Shown here piece after piece: positions 1 to 6,558 of a stretch of DNA of 10,786 bases. Position 1 is the first letter of the stretch, and each line of letters starts with the position of its first letter. Made by a program: the position numbers and the translations under genes. The DNA lies in assembly GCA_964598695.1 (NCBI GenBank), contig CAZRDB010000176.1, positions 1 through 10,786 on the forward strand, in the 5' to 3' direction. This stretch comes from CAZRDB01 sp964598695. Lineage in GTDB: Bacteria > Armatimonadota > Zipacnadia > UBA1398. The notes beneath the pieces were generated by a model. The model made no database searches and was not told where the DNA came from. It was given only the letters and a program-made list of their open reading frames with translations.

Positions 1-455
1 AGCTGCACACGCATGGTCGCGGGGTTCATCCCTCTGCGCCGGTTGTCTGGGCTCTGGTTGAACTCGCCGCTGCTGTTGTACCTGACGGACGCCTTCACGC
101 AGCGGGCCAGGAGGTAGAGGAACAGGTCAGCGCGCCCGGTGGCGTTGAACTCGCGCCGGACCTCGTCGTAGAACTCCCGCTCCCGCCCGGTCTGGCGCTC
201 CCACAGCGCGAGGTAGTCCGCGGCGATATCATCGGGTGCTGCGAGGATCCGATCCCACAAGCGGATGAGCGGCTGGTTCAGGTCGTTCAGCACGAAGCGC
301 GTTGCACGGCCCAGGCTGGCGCTAGCCAGGGAGACTGCCGCGGACCCGGCGAATGGCTCCAGTAGGGCAGCAGCGCCCGGCGGGAAGCAAGACACTATCT
401 GACGCGCCAGCTTCCTCTTGCTGCCCTGGTAGGGGAACGGCTGCGGAACGAACAT
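1..455 (-). CDS. D12-class N6-adenine DNA methyltransferase (N-terminal part, runs off left edge)
   Basis: Transfers a methyl group from S-adenosylmethionine to adenine N6 in DNA, as Dam-type and D12-class enzymes do. The 151 visible residues begin MFVPQPFPYQGSK, the family's amino-terminal motif (YQGSK, residues 9-13). The SAM-binding motif I EPFAGSAAV lies at 33-41 and LNDLN at 56-60. A conserved arginine/asparagine segment (VRYNSSGEFNQSPDNRR) lies at 124-140. The catalytic DPPY motif would lie beyond base 1, so activity cannot be judged. The ATG at 455 is supported by a perfect AGGAGG eight bases upstream. The gene follows the oxidoreductase on the same strand after 90 bases but has its own strong ribosome site. 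Its first 420 bases are about 67% GC by hand count, slightly below the neighbours, and it uses ATA, CTA, AGA and AGG codons, so it may have been acquired. Whether it is solitary or part of a restriction-modification system is not visible. Confidence 0.9.
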   Translation of the reverse strand, partial: MFVPQPFPYQGSKRKLARQIVSCFPPGAAALLEPFAGSAAVSLASASLGRATRFVLNDLNQPLIRLWDRILAAPDDIAADYLALWERQTGREREFYDEVRREFNATGRADLFLYLLARCVKASVRYNSSGEFNQSPDNRRRGMNPATMRVQ

Positions 456-463
456 TAGTTTGC

Positions 464-470
464 ACCTCCT
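464..470 (-). promoter_or_regulatory. Shine-Dalgarno site of the DNA methyltransferase
   Basis: The minus strand reads AGGAGGT here, eight bases before the ATG at 455. It fixes the start and is the strongest ribosome site in the window. No convincing promoter hexamers were found in the 90-base gap (456-545) behind it. Confidence 0.75.
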
Positions 471-545
471 ATTCCCTCCAATTCGCCTGCTCTGTCCGGT
501 ACCCTGCAGCGATGTGGGCTTCAGCCGCCCAGCCTCGCGCACCCC

Positions 546-1842
546 CTACGGCAGCACCCACGGCGCGCGGTAGACGGCGCGCGTGAGCGCGGCCTGCTCC
601 TCGTCGCCCACCACTTGCTCCTTCACCGCATCCCACGTGAGCGGGCGGCCGGTGATGGCGACGATGTTGCCAAGGTGGCAGGGGATCGCGCTGTTGTGGC
701 CGATCGCCACGTCGCAGATGGGCAGCTCGCGCGACTTCACGCTCGCCAGGAAGTTGGCGTGGTGGTTGTCGCTGACGGTGAGATGCACCTCGTCGGGCCG
801 GATCGGCTCGGCGAGCAGCTCGGGCGGGTTCGCGCGCGACGTTCCGCGCGTGACGAAGACCGCGCCCTTCTCCCCCTCGAACGTGGTGCCCGCCTCGCCG
901 CCCAACCCGAGCGTGACGATCATCTTCACGTCGCCCGGGTAGGTGTAGGTCAGCTCGGCCGTGGCCGGCGTCTCGAACAGGCCCTCGGGGTGCCACGTCG
1001 CCGTGCCCTCCACGCGCGTCGGGCCGCCCTCGTCCATCCCGAGGCCCCAGTGGGCGATGTCGATGTGGTGGGCCCCGAAGTTGGTCATCTGGCCGCCGGC
1101 GTAGTCCCAGAAGAACCGGAAGTAGTAGTGGACATGGCGCTCGTTGTAGGGCTTCGCCGGCGCCGGGCCGAGCCAGAAGTCGTAGTCGAGTTCCGGCGGA
1201 GGCGTCCCGTCGGCCAGTTTCTCGCCATCCATGTTGACGCCCGGCAGCACCACGCGGACCGTGTGTATCTTCCCGAGACGGCNNNNNNNNNNAGCGGACT
1301 GCCTCACAGCCGGTGCGGAACCCGGCATCCGAGCGCTGCTGGCTGCCGGTCTGGACGATCCGGCCGTACCGTCGCGCCGCCGCGACCATCGCCTGGCCCT
1401 CGCCGATCGTCCGGGCGAGCGGCTTCTCGACGTAGACATCCTTGCCCGCCTGGCAGGCGTGGATCATCGGCAGCGCGTGCCAGTGGTCCGGGGTCGAGAT
1501 CACGACCGCGTCGAGGTCCGGGTTCTCGAGCATCTCCCGGTAGTCGGTGTAGGTGAGCACCGTCCGGCCGTCGCCGGCGCCTTCCTCGGCGAGCTGCTTC
1601 GCCGCCGCGAGACGGGTGGCATCCACGTCGCACACGGCCACCGCGTTGGCCGCGAAGCCCTTCAGGTTGTACTTGCCCTGCCCGCCGCAACCGATATGGC
1701 CGGTGAGCACCCGCTCACTCGCCGGCGGGTTCCCGTTCTGCCCCAGCGCACGCGCCGGGATGATCGTCGGCATCATCCACGCTCCCGCCGCAATCCCCGC
1801 CGCACGCAGGAACTTGCGCCTCGTCGTTCGGTTGCTCTCCAT
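546..1842 (-). CDS. Tat-exported Gfo/Idh/MocA-family oxidoreductase (interrupted by assembly gap)
   Basis: An NAD(P)-dependent dehydrogenase-fold protein of the type that acts on sugars or sugar-like compounds; the substrate is unknown. From the ATG at 1842, residues 5-13 carry a twin-arginine signal (RTTRRKFLR), then a hydrophobic stretch and a likely cleavage site after ARA near residue 32, so it should be exported folded. The Rossmann motif GCGGQG is at 51-56, STPDHWHA at 116-123 and the catalytic EKP at 139-141. After the gap the same family continues with RLGKIHTVRV, GGQMTNFGAHHIDIAHWGLG and a typical C-terminus, ending at TAG 546-548. The frame differs across the N run because its length of 10 is a placeholder. 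A missing length divisible by three, most simply three bases, restores an intact protein of about 429 residues. A GTG at 1854 is in frame but lies inside the ribosome site, so ATG 1842 is preferred. Confidence 0.9.
1283..1292. other. Assembly gap (10 N) inside the oxidoreductase gene
   Basis: A run of ten N joins two contigs. The coding frame before the gap ends with ...EAVR plus one base (T). After it two bases (GC) complete a codon before RLGKIHT. Keeping the frame requires a missing length divisible by three. Three bases would give the two-residue link that family members usually have (x-Gly before R-[LI]-G-K). This is a scaffolding artefact, not a mutation. Confidence 0.95.
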
Positions 1843-2617
1843 CGTCTTGCGCACCTCCGGCTTCCAGGGCGGGAGCCGTCGCGACCGGTGGAGCCACGGC
1901 GGCTGCGTAGAACCGTTCCGCGATCCAGGAGACCGCCTCGGCGACCGACCCGACCGCGGCGAGCTGGCCGCAGGCCGGCGCCTCGTCGGGCGCCTCGGCG
2001 ACCAGCAGGGAGCGGATCCCGAGCTTGCTCGCCACGCCGATCGAGCCCACCGCGTCTGCGGCGATCACCAGCAGCTCCTCCGGCCTCAGGTTGTGACGGC
2101 TCAGGAGTTGGCGGTAGATCCCGGGCGTCGCGAGGGCGACACCCTCCTCCGACGTGTACAGCACCGCGTCGGTTGCCCGTACGAGCGGACGAGCCGGGCC
2201 GAGCGAGAGGTACGGCGGCCAGTCGGTGAGAATGGCCGTGCGGATCCCCCGCGCACGCAGCGCGCGCAGCGCGGCGAGGCCGCCCTCGGTGGGGACGGGC
2301 TCCGGCGCCCGCGCAAGCAGCTCCCGAAGCGCGCCGATCGTCCGCCGGTTGCGGTCGAGGCAGAGACGGAAGGCCAGGGTGTCGGCAGCCTCGGCGAGCG
2401 TTCGCAGGCGCACGGCCGGCGTGTCGCAGGTGAGCACGTAGTGGATCGTCGCGCGGAGCTGCTGGGGCGAGATGGGCAGGTTCAGCCGGCTGAGCAGGGC
2501 GGTCGCGACGGCGGCGTCGGGCCACACGGGGATCTCGGGGGCCGGGCGCACCAACACGCCCGACCACTCGAGCGCCACGAGGGCGGGCGGGCTGTCCGGC
2601 TTGCGTCGGCGCGGCAT
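1715..2617 (-). CDS. HAD-superfamily-like protein with degraded catalytic motifs
   Basis: A 300-residue protein with the layout of a small HAD phosphatase: motif I region VALEWSGVLV at 14-23, a helical cap at about 30-110, motif II region TAILTDWP at 127-134, and a motif III/IV region from ATPGIYRQLL to VIAADAVGSIGVASKLG at 163-200. In active enzymes motif I is DxDGT/V. Here the two aspartates are Glu17 and Ser19, the motif III lysine before P-x-x-Y is missing, and the GD(S/D) of motif IV has become AAD. It is probably a non-catalytic relative, though the fold assignment itself rests on pattern alone. ATG 2617 has GGAGGA upstream and follows the DUF2225 gene by 29 bases, so the two are probably cotranscribed. 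The last 42 residues overlap the oxidoreductase start by 128 bases and are low-complexity, so the true end may be nearer residue 240-258. Confidence 0.65.
   Translation of the reverse strand: MPRRRKPDSPPALVALEWSGVLVRPAPEIPVWPDAAVATALLSRLNLPISPQQLRATIHYVLTCDTPAVRLRTLAEAADTLAFRLCLDRNRRTIGALRELLARAPEPVPTEGGLAALRALRARGIRTAILTDWPPYLSLGPARPLVRATDAVLYTSEEGVALATPGIYRQLLSRHNLRPEELLVIAADAVGSIGVASKLGIRSLLVAEAPDEAPACGQLAAVGSVAEAVSWIAERFYAAAVAPPVATAPALEAGGAQDDGEQPNDEAQVPACGGDCGGSVDDADDHPGACAGAEREPAGE
1852..1858 (-). promoter_or_regulatory. Shine-Dalgarno site deciding the oxidoreductase start
   Basis: The minus strand reads GGAGGTG here, nine bases before the ATG at 1842. The site contains the alternative in-frame GTG at 1854, which argues against that longer start. 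It lies within the C-terminal coding region of the upstream HAD-like gene. Confidence 0.6.
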
Positions 2618-2646
2618 GGCTTGTCTCGTCCTCCGTCCGCGACGCG

Positions 2647-3576
2647 TCAGGCGCCGGCGCGGAAGTCCTCGTAGAGCGTCTTGGCTCGCTCGTGCCACTT
2701 GGTGACCGTGCCCGGCTTGGCGCGCTCCTCCTGGTTGAGCAACTCCAGATAGCGGCGGGCCTTCACCTCGTCGTCGAGCCGCAGGCAGATCGCCTCGACC
2801 AGGTAGCACACGGGGCCGAGCATGTCTTCCGAGCCCTCGGCGCTGTACTCCGCCTCATAGCTCTCGAGCGCGGCCTCGAGCGCCTGCCGCTCCCACTCCT
2901 GCTCCCCGTAGACCGAGGCCACCCACGCCGTACGGAGGTGGTGGCCCGCCGTGCGGTAGTTGGCGCGCGGCAGTCCGGCCTCGACGCGGTGACGCTCCGA
3001 GAGGACGCCCAGGCGGCCGGCGATGACCAGGCCCTCGAGGTCGCGCGGCCGGCCGAACATCCGCACCGGATCGGCGCCCTCGAGCAGCTCCAGGCGTTCG
3101 CCCGCGTCGGCCGCCGTGCGTTCGCTTACGACGAGCGGCGCGCGGATCGGCTTCTGCGCGGCCTTCGGCTGGGGCTTGGTGGTTGGGAACTCGTCGCGCT
3201 CGGTGCTCGCGTAGCCGCAGCCAGGGCAGACGTGGACCTGGTAGACGGTCGGGCAGAGCGTCGCGTAGCCCTTGAGGCCCTCCGCGCCGGTCGGCACCAG
3301 CAGGTCCCCCGTCGTGAGCTTCTGGCTCTCGCTGCGGTACAGGTACGAGACCCAATCGCGCCGGTCGCAGACCGGGCAGGCGAGGTAGACCTCGAACAGG
3401 GGGTCCTTCGTGGACGAGGCATCGAGCGAGGCGACGTGGGCGATGTGCTCCTGCGTCACCCGCAGACCGTAGAGCGAGAGGTAGGTCTCCACGAGGTGCT
3501 CCTGGCGACCCAGGAACATCGAGATCCGCTTCTCGGCGCTCTCCCTGCGCTCGAGCCACGTGCCTGCGTCCAGCAT
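2647..3576 (-). CDS. DUF2225-family zinc-ribbon protein
   Basis: A 309-residue soluble protein that looks like the DUF2225 family, whose function is not established. Two cysteine pairs, ACPVC (67-70) and CPGCGYA (117-123), look like the two halves of a zinc ribbon separated by about 45 residues. A further Cys108 sits in LCPTVYQVHVC. The C-terminal 150 residues are helical and repeat-like (TAWVASVYGEQEWERQALEA and ARRYLELLNQEE), which resembles TPR packing and suggests a protein-binding scaffold. The ATG at 3576 is preceded by GGGAGG with eight-base spacing. It lies 124 bases downstream of ccsA on the same strand and 29 bases upstream of the HAD-like gene. No role in cytochrome maturation can be inferred from position alone. 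Confidence 0.75.
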   Translation of the reverse strand: MLDAGTWLERRESAEKRISMFLGRQEHLVETYLSLYGLRVTQEHIAHVASLDASSTKDPLFEVYLACPVCDRRDWVSYLYRSESQKLTTGDLLVPTGAEGLKGYATLCPTVYQVHVCPGCGYASTERDEFPTTKPQPKAAQKPIRAPLVVSERTAADAGERLELLEGADPVRMFGRPRDLEGLVIAGRLGVLSERHRVEAGLPRANYRTAGHHLRTAWVASVYGEQEWERQALEAALESYEAEYSAEGSEDMLGPVCYLVEAICLRLDDEVKARRYLELLNQEERAKPGTVTKWHERAKTLYEDFRAGA

Positions 3577-3676
3577 CGGTCGTGCCTCCCGGGGGCGAGT
3601 CCACGCGGCGCCGGCGGGGCGACCCCGGTGCGCGCGGCCATCGAACGTCCGCTCTTTCGGCCACGCGAGCGCCGCT

Positions 3677-3694
3677 CCCTCCGCCGGGGGAGGG
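3677..3694 (-). terminator. Small hairpin after ccsA, weak terminator candidate
   Basis: CCCTCC (3677-3682) and GGAGGG (3689-3694) form a six-base perfect stem around a six-base loop. It lies just downstream of the ccsA stop in the direction of transcription. There is no T-run, so intrinsic termination is doubtful. Chance hairpins are frequent at this GC content. Confidence 0.25.
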
Positions 3695-3700
3695 CCGGGG

Positions 3701-4560
3701 CTACGCGTAGTCGTGGAGCGACTTGAGGTCGAAGAACCGGGTCAGCCAGTTCACGCCGACGAACGTGATGAGCATCGCGACCCAGGCGCACGCGGCCATC
3801 AGGGAGGCCGGCGCGCCGCGCCACCCGCCGCGCAGGCGCATGTGGAGGTACGCGACGTAGATCACCCAGGTGATCGCCGACCACATCTCCTTGGGATCCC
3901 AGCCCCACGGCCGGCCCCACGCGTAGTTCGCCCAGACCGCGCCGGTCAGGATCAGCGCCGTGTTCCAGGGGAAGCCGAAGGCGATCACGCGGTAGGTCCA
4001 CTCCTCGAAGCGGTCGGCCGTCGAGGGGGCGGGCTCGCCGTCCTCGTCCTCGGGCTCCCCCTTCGCGGTCCATCTGCCGCCGGCGGAGAACATCCAGACG
4101 GCCATCGCCGAGGTGACGCCCGACATGAACAGCGGACCGTAGCTGAGGATCGCGGTCGCGACGTGGATGGTGAGCCAGGTGCTCTGGAGTGCGGGCATCA
4201 GCGTCTCCGGGATCGCCTCGTGCTTCGCCCGCCCGTAGACCCACAGGGCGATGACGACGGCCATCACGAACGGCGAGGCGAGGCGCAGCTCCCGCGACTT
4301 GAGCAGCACCACGAGCAGCGCGCCCGCCGCGCCCGCTTGCACGAGCAGGGTGATCTCGAAGAGCGTGGTGAGAGGCAGGCGCGGGACGGTGGGCTGGTAG
4401 GCGCGGGCGACGAAGGTAGATCGGAAGAGCACACGTCTGAACTCNNNNNNNNNNGGCCGCCGAGAAGGTGCGTGGCCCAGGCCACGGCGCCGATCAGGAA
4501 GCCTCCCAGGGCCACGAAGTAGGCCCCCAACTCCACGGTGGCGAGCGTGTCAGCCGTCAT
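3701..4560 (-). CDS. ccsA: Cytochrome c biogenesis protein CcsA/ResC (broken by adapter and gap)
   Basis: The polytopic subunit of the System II haem exporter and synthetase, which presents haem on the outer face of the membrane and works with ResB. The N-terminal 35 residues (4560-4456) hold the first membrane helix (VELGAYFVALGGFLIGAVAW). The main body (4417 down to TAG 3701-3703, 238 residues) starts TFVARAYQPTVP. It carries the histidine region WLTIHVATAILSYGP (about 4133-4178), the family's tryptophan-rich signature WGRPWGWDPKEMW (about 3881-3919) and a following YLHMR, all CcsA hallmarks. The part between, roughly one helix or about 20-40 residues by inference, is lost in the N run. Bases 4418-4444 are sequencing adapter, so any start codon read from there is false. 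The real ATG at 4558-4560 overlaps the resB stop by 11 bases, which points to translational coupling. Confidence 0.92.
4418..4444 (+). other. Illumina TruSeq adapter contamination
   Basis: Twenty-seven bases beginning AGATCGGAAGAGC and continuing ACACGTCTGAACTC are the standard TruSeq read-through adapter. They abut the N run directly. Translated, they give the known artefact peptides SSDVCSSDL and EEHTSEL. They are not biological sequence, and everything between 4418 and 4454 should be masked. Confidence 0.98.
4445..4454. other. Assembly gap (10 N) inside ccsA
   Basis: A placeholder run of N flanked on the left by adapter. The coding frames on the two sides belong to the same gene, but the missing length is unknown. 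The second CcsA membrane helix is probably what is lost. Confidence 0.95.
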
Positions 4561-6271
4561 GGCGCTTCTTGTCCTTTCCGCTCCGGCGCTCCCCGTCCGA
4601 GGCCTTGGGCGACCACCCCGCGGCGCGGGCCGCGGCGGTCACGATGGCCCCGGCATCGTCGAACCGGTAGGAGCGGGGCATGCCGAGGGAGACGGCGCAC
4701 CGGTCCCCGTCGGCCTCGAGCCGGGCGCGAACCTCGCGCAGGGGGATCCAGAAGCACAGGACCATCCCCACGCACGAGATCGCGAAGCCCGTCAGCAGCA
4801 ACCACAGGCCCGGGAAACGCCGGACCTCGAGCGTCGTCGAGTACACGGGGCCGTCGAAGGTGACCGTCCAGCCGCTCTCCGTGAGACTGCCGCCGTGCTC
4901 GACCCACCCGATGGGCTCGACCGCGGTCACCGTGCCGTCTTCCTCGGTGACCCGGCTCAGCCGGACCGCCGGCTTCGGCGCCGAGCCGGGCGGCTCGGGG
5001 ATCGCGTCGCCGTCCTCGTACCGTTGCGCGAACTCCGTCACCGCGAGCGAGACGCGCGGCGCCGACTCCCCATCGGCCGCGGCCGTGGTCGGCTCGCTCA
5101 CCGGCAACCGGACCGACCGGGGGACGTAGTAGGGCATGCCGCGCGCATCGCGGCTCGGGTCGAGCGGGAGCGCGCGCGCGATCTCCCGGCCCGCCTCGTT
5201 CCGTGCGGTCACGCGCGCACTGACCAGACCGTAACTCTGCTGGAACAGGTCGATGCCGCGGACATGCGCCGGGTGGTTGACCTTGACGACGGCGCTGTCG
5301 ACGCGCTCGAGGTGGACCGTGCGGATCGTCATCCCGCCGGCCACCTCGCCGGAGGCAGGGAGTCCCTCCAGCATCGGGTCCTCGGCCGGGATGTACAGCG
5401 GCGGCTGCTCGGCGCCGTCGGCCGCGCGCTGGGTCACGACGCGCACCTCGCGGTCGCCGGGGCCGTCGGTCTCGGCATAGAGCGCGACGCGGCTGATGTA
5501 GGCGGATGCCTGGTAGTCGACCGGACCCGCGGAGCCCTCGCCCCGCCGCTGGGGGCTGTACTCCACCTCGAAGTCCCGGCACTCCACGTAGAGGCCGGAG
5601 ATGGGGTCGCGCTCGAGGCCGCCCTCGATGATCGAGACGCTGCCGCGGGCGTTGCCGAACCGGGGGCTCGTACACCAGACGGCGGCCACGAGGATGACCA
5701 CCAAGCTCATGTGGACGGTGAGCGGGCCGAGGATCGACAGCGCACCCTTGCGGGCGAGCAGACTGCGCGCCGCGGGGGCGTCGTCTTCCAGCACCCGGTA
5801 GCCGTGGCTCCGGAAGTGGCGCCGCAGCGTCTCGGCCGCCGCGGTGACCGAGCCCTCGGACGTGAACCGCCGATGGGCCCGGAGCGTCGCGAAGACGCGC
5901 GGCTCGACCGCCACGCGGGGGGCGCGGAGGCGCCGCAGCGTCGGCCGCAGGCGATCGACCGTGCAGACGCAGGCGCTGGCCAGCAGCAGCACCAGCAGGA
6001 GCTGGTACCACCAGGCGTGCCAGATATCGTAGGCATGGGTGTAGATGTACAGGCGCGCCTTCGCCGTGCCCCAGTCGCGCTCGAGAGCCGCGAGGAGGTC
6101 GGGGACCTCGCCCCTCGGGGTCGGCATCTGGGGGATGATCGTGCCCAACACCGAGGCCAGCGCGATCAGGACGAGCACCGTGACGGCGAACTGAATCGAG
6201 CCGACCTCGGACCAGAGCGTGTGGACGGCGCCCCGCTCCTCCGCAGCCCCGCCGGGGGGCGTTGTGCCCAT
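4550..6271 (-). CDS. resB: Cytochrome c biogenesis protein ResB/Ccs1
   Basis: Partner of CcsA in System II cytochrome c maturation: it holds apocytochrome outside the membrane while haem is attached to its CxxCH cysteines. The 573 residues have the family layout. Membrane helices lie at about 28-47, 88-105 and 180-200, a large extracytoplasmic domain spans about 201-487, and a last helix lies at 488-509 with a short cytoplasmic tail. The conserved helix-3 histidine is His187 (GPLTVHMSLVVIL). The family motif near the end of the soluble domain is NHPAHVRGIDLFQQSYG (332-348). The open frame extends upstream to about 6784, but that extension is arginine-rich and antisense to the acylation operon. 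The start at ATG 6271 is preferred, with AGGAAGGGTGAG just upstream. No ccdA or thioredoxin-like resA is in the window. Confidence 0.93.
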   Translation of the reverse strand: MGTTPPGGAAEERGAVHTLWSEVGSIQFAVTVLVLIALASVLGTIIPQMPTPRGEVPDLLAALERDWGTAKARLYIYTHAYDIWHAWWYQLLLVLLLASACVCTVDRLRPTLRRLRAPRVAVEPRVFATLRAHRRFTSEGSVTAAAETLRRHFRSHGYRVLEDDAPAARSLLARKGALSILGPLTVHMSLVVILVAAVWCTSPRFGNARGSVSIIEGGLERDPISGLYVECRDFEVEYSPQRRGEGSAGPVDYQASAYISRVALYAETDGPGDREVRVVTQRAADGAEQPPLYIPAEDPMLEGLPASGEVAGGMTIRTVHLERVDSAVVKVNHPAHVRGIDLFQQSYGLVSARVTARNEAGREIARALPLDPSRDARGMPYYVPRSVRLPVSEPTTAAADGESAPRVSLAVTEFAQRYEDGDAIPEPPGSAPKPAVRLSRVTEEDGTVTAVEPIGWVEHGGSLTESGWTVTFDGPVYSTTLEVRRFPGLWLLLTGFAISCVGMVLCFWIPLREVRARLEADGDRCAVSLGMPRSYRFDDAGAIVTAAARAAGWSPKASDGERRSGKDKKRHDG

Positions 6272-6447
6272 GTTCTCACCCTTCCTGTGGGGACTTCCGT
6301 TGTTTCGCAATCCCCGCGCAGCATCCTCGTGGCCGAACCACCGTCGTGGCGCCTCCGGAAGGACCGCCCACGGGCCGCACGAAAGAGAAGAGACACGCGC
6401 GCGGGCCGCCCCGCCCGCCACACCCACCGTGAGGGGAGCAGCCAGCC
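6272..6447. promoter_or_regulatory. Divergent intergenic region between resB and the acylation operon
   Basis: These 176 bases separate two outward-facing transcription units, so promoters for both should lie here or just inside the genes. The only AT-richer island is about 6286-6312 (around TTGTTTCGCAAT). No hexamer pair with proper spacing was convincing on either strand. The right end carries the ribosome site GAGGGGAG (6431-6438) of the microprotein gene. Confidence 0.5.
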
Positions 6448-6558
6448 GTGCGACTTCTGCGACACCCGATCGTCGAGGCGGCCATCCTGATCCTCGCGTG
6501 GATCCTCTGCCTGCTCTACGGCAAGCCGGACGCCGCCAATGTCTACGCCGGCTTCTAG
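6448..6558 (+). CDS. DltX-like single-pass membrane microprotein with C-terminal Tyr-x-x-Phe acyl-shuttle motif
   Basis: A 36-residue protein, too short for usual gene callers. It starts at GTG 6448, nine bases after GGAG (6435-6438), with an in-frame stop at 6430-6432. The N-terminus is basic (MRLLRHP), followed by one hydrophobic helix (about residues 8-24, IVEAAILILAWILCLLY) and a short tail ending NVYAGF at the very end. Basic-in topology puts the tail outside. DltX of the Dlt pathway has the same plan: a tiny N-in helix with a C-terminal FxYxxF-type hexapeptide whose tyrosine accepts the acyl group from the MBOAT DltB. Here Tyr33 and Phe36 keep that spacing, but the first Phe of the motif is Asn31. 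Third codon positions are G or C in 32 of 36 codons, as in real genes here. Its end overlaps the SGNH gene by 20 bases. The function is inference by analogy. Confidence 0.75.
   Translation: MRLLRHPIVEAAILILAWILCLLYGKPDAANVYAGF

Noticed and set aside
469..1282. Continuation of the Tat-signal frame past the N run as a 461-residue protein
   Set aside because: After the gap this frame is arginine-rich noise; the true family sequence continues in another frame to the stop at 546.
3701..3710. CTACGCGTAG palindrome at the ccsA stop
   Set aside because: A ten-base palindrome in coding sequence with GC-rich codons (Tyr-Ala-stop); it is not repeated elsewhere, so it is likely chance.
4538..6490. 650-codon open frame on the plus strand opposite resB
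   Set aside because: It is an antisense shadow of a clear ResB gene in high-GC sequence; the product is Arg/His/Asp-rich with no recognisable motif.
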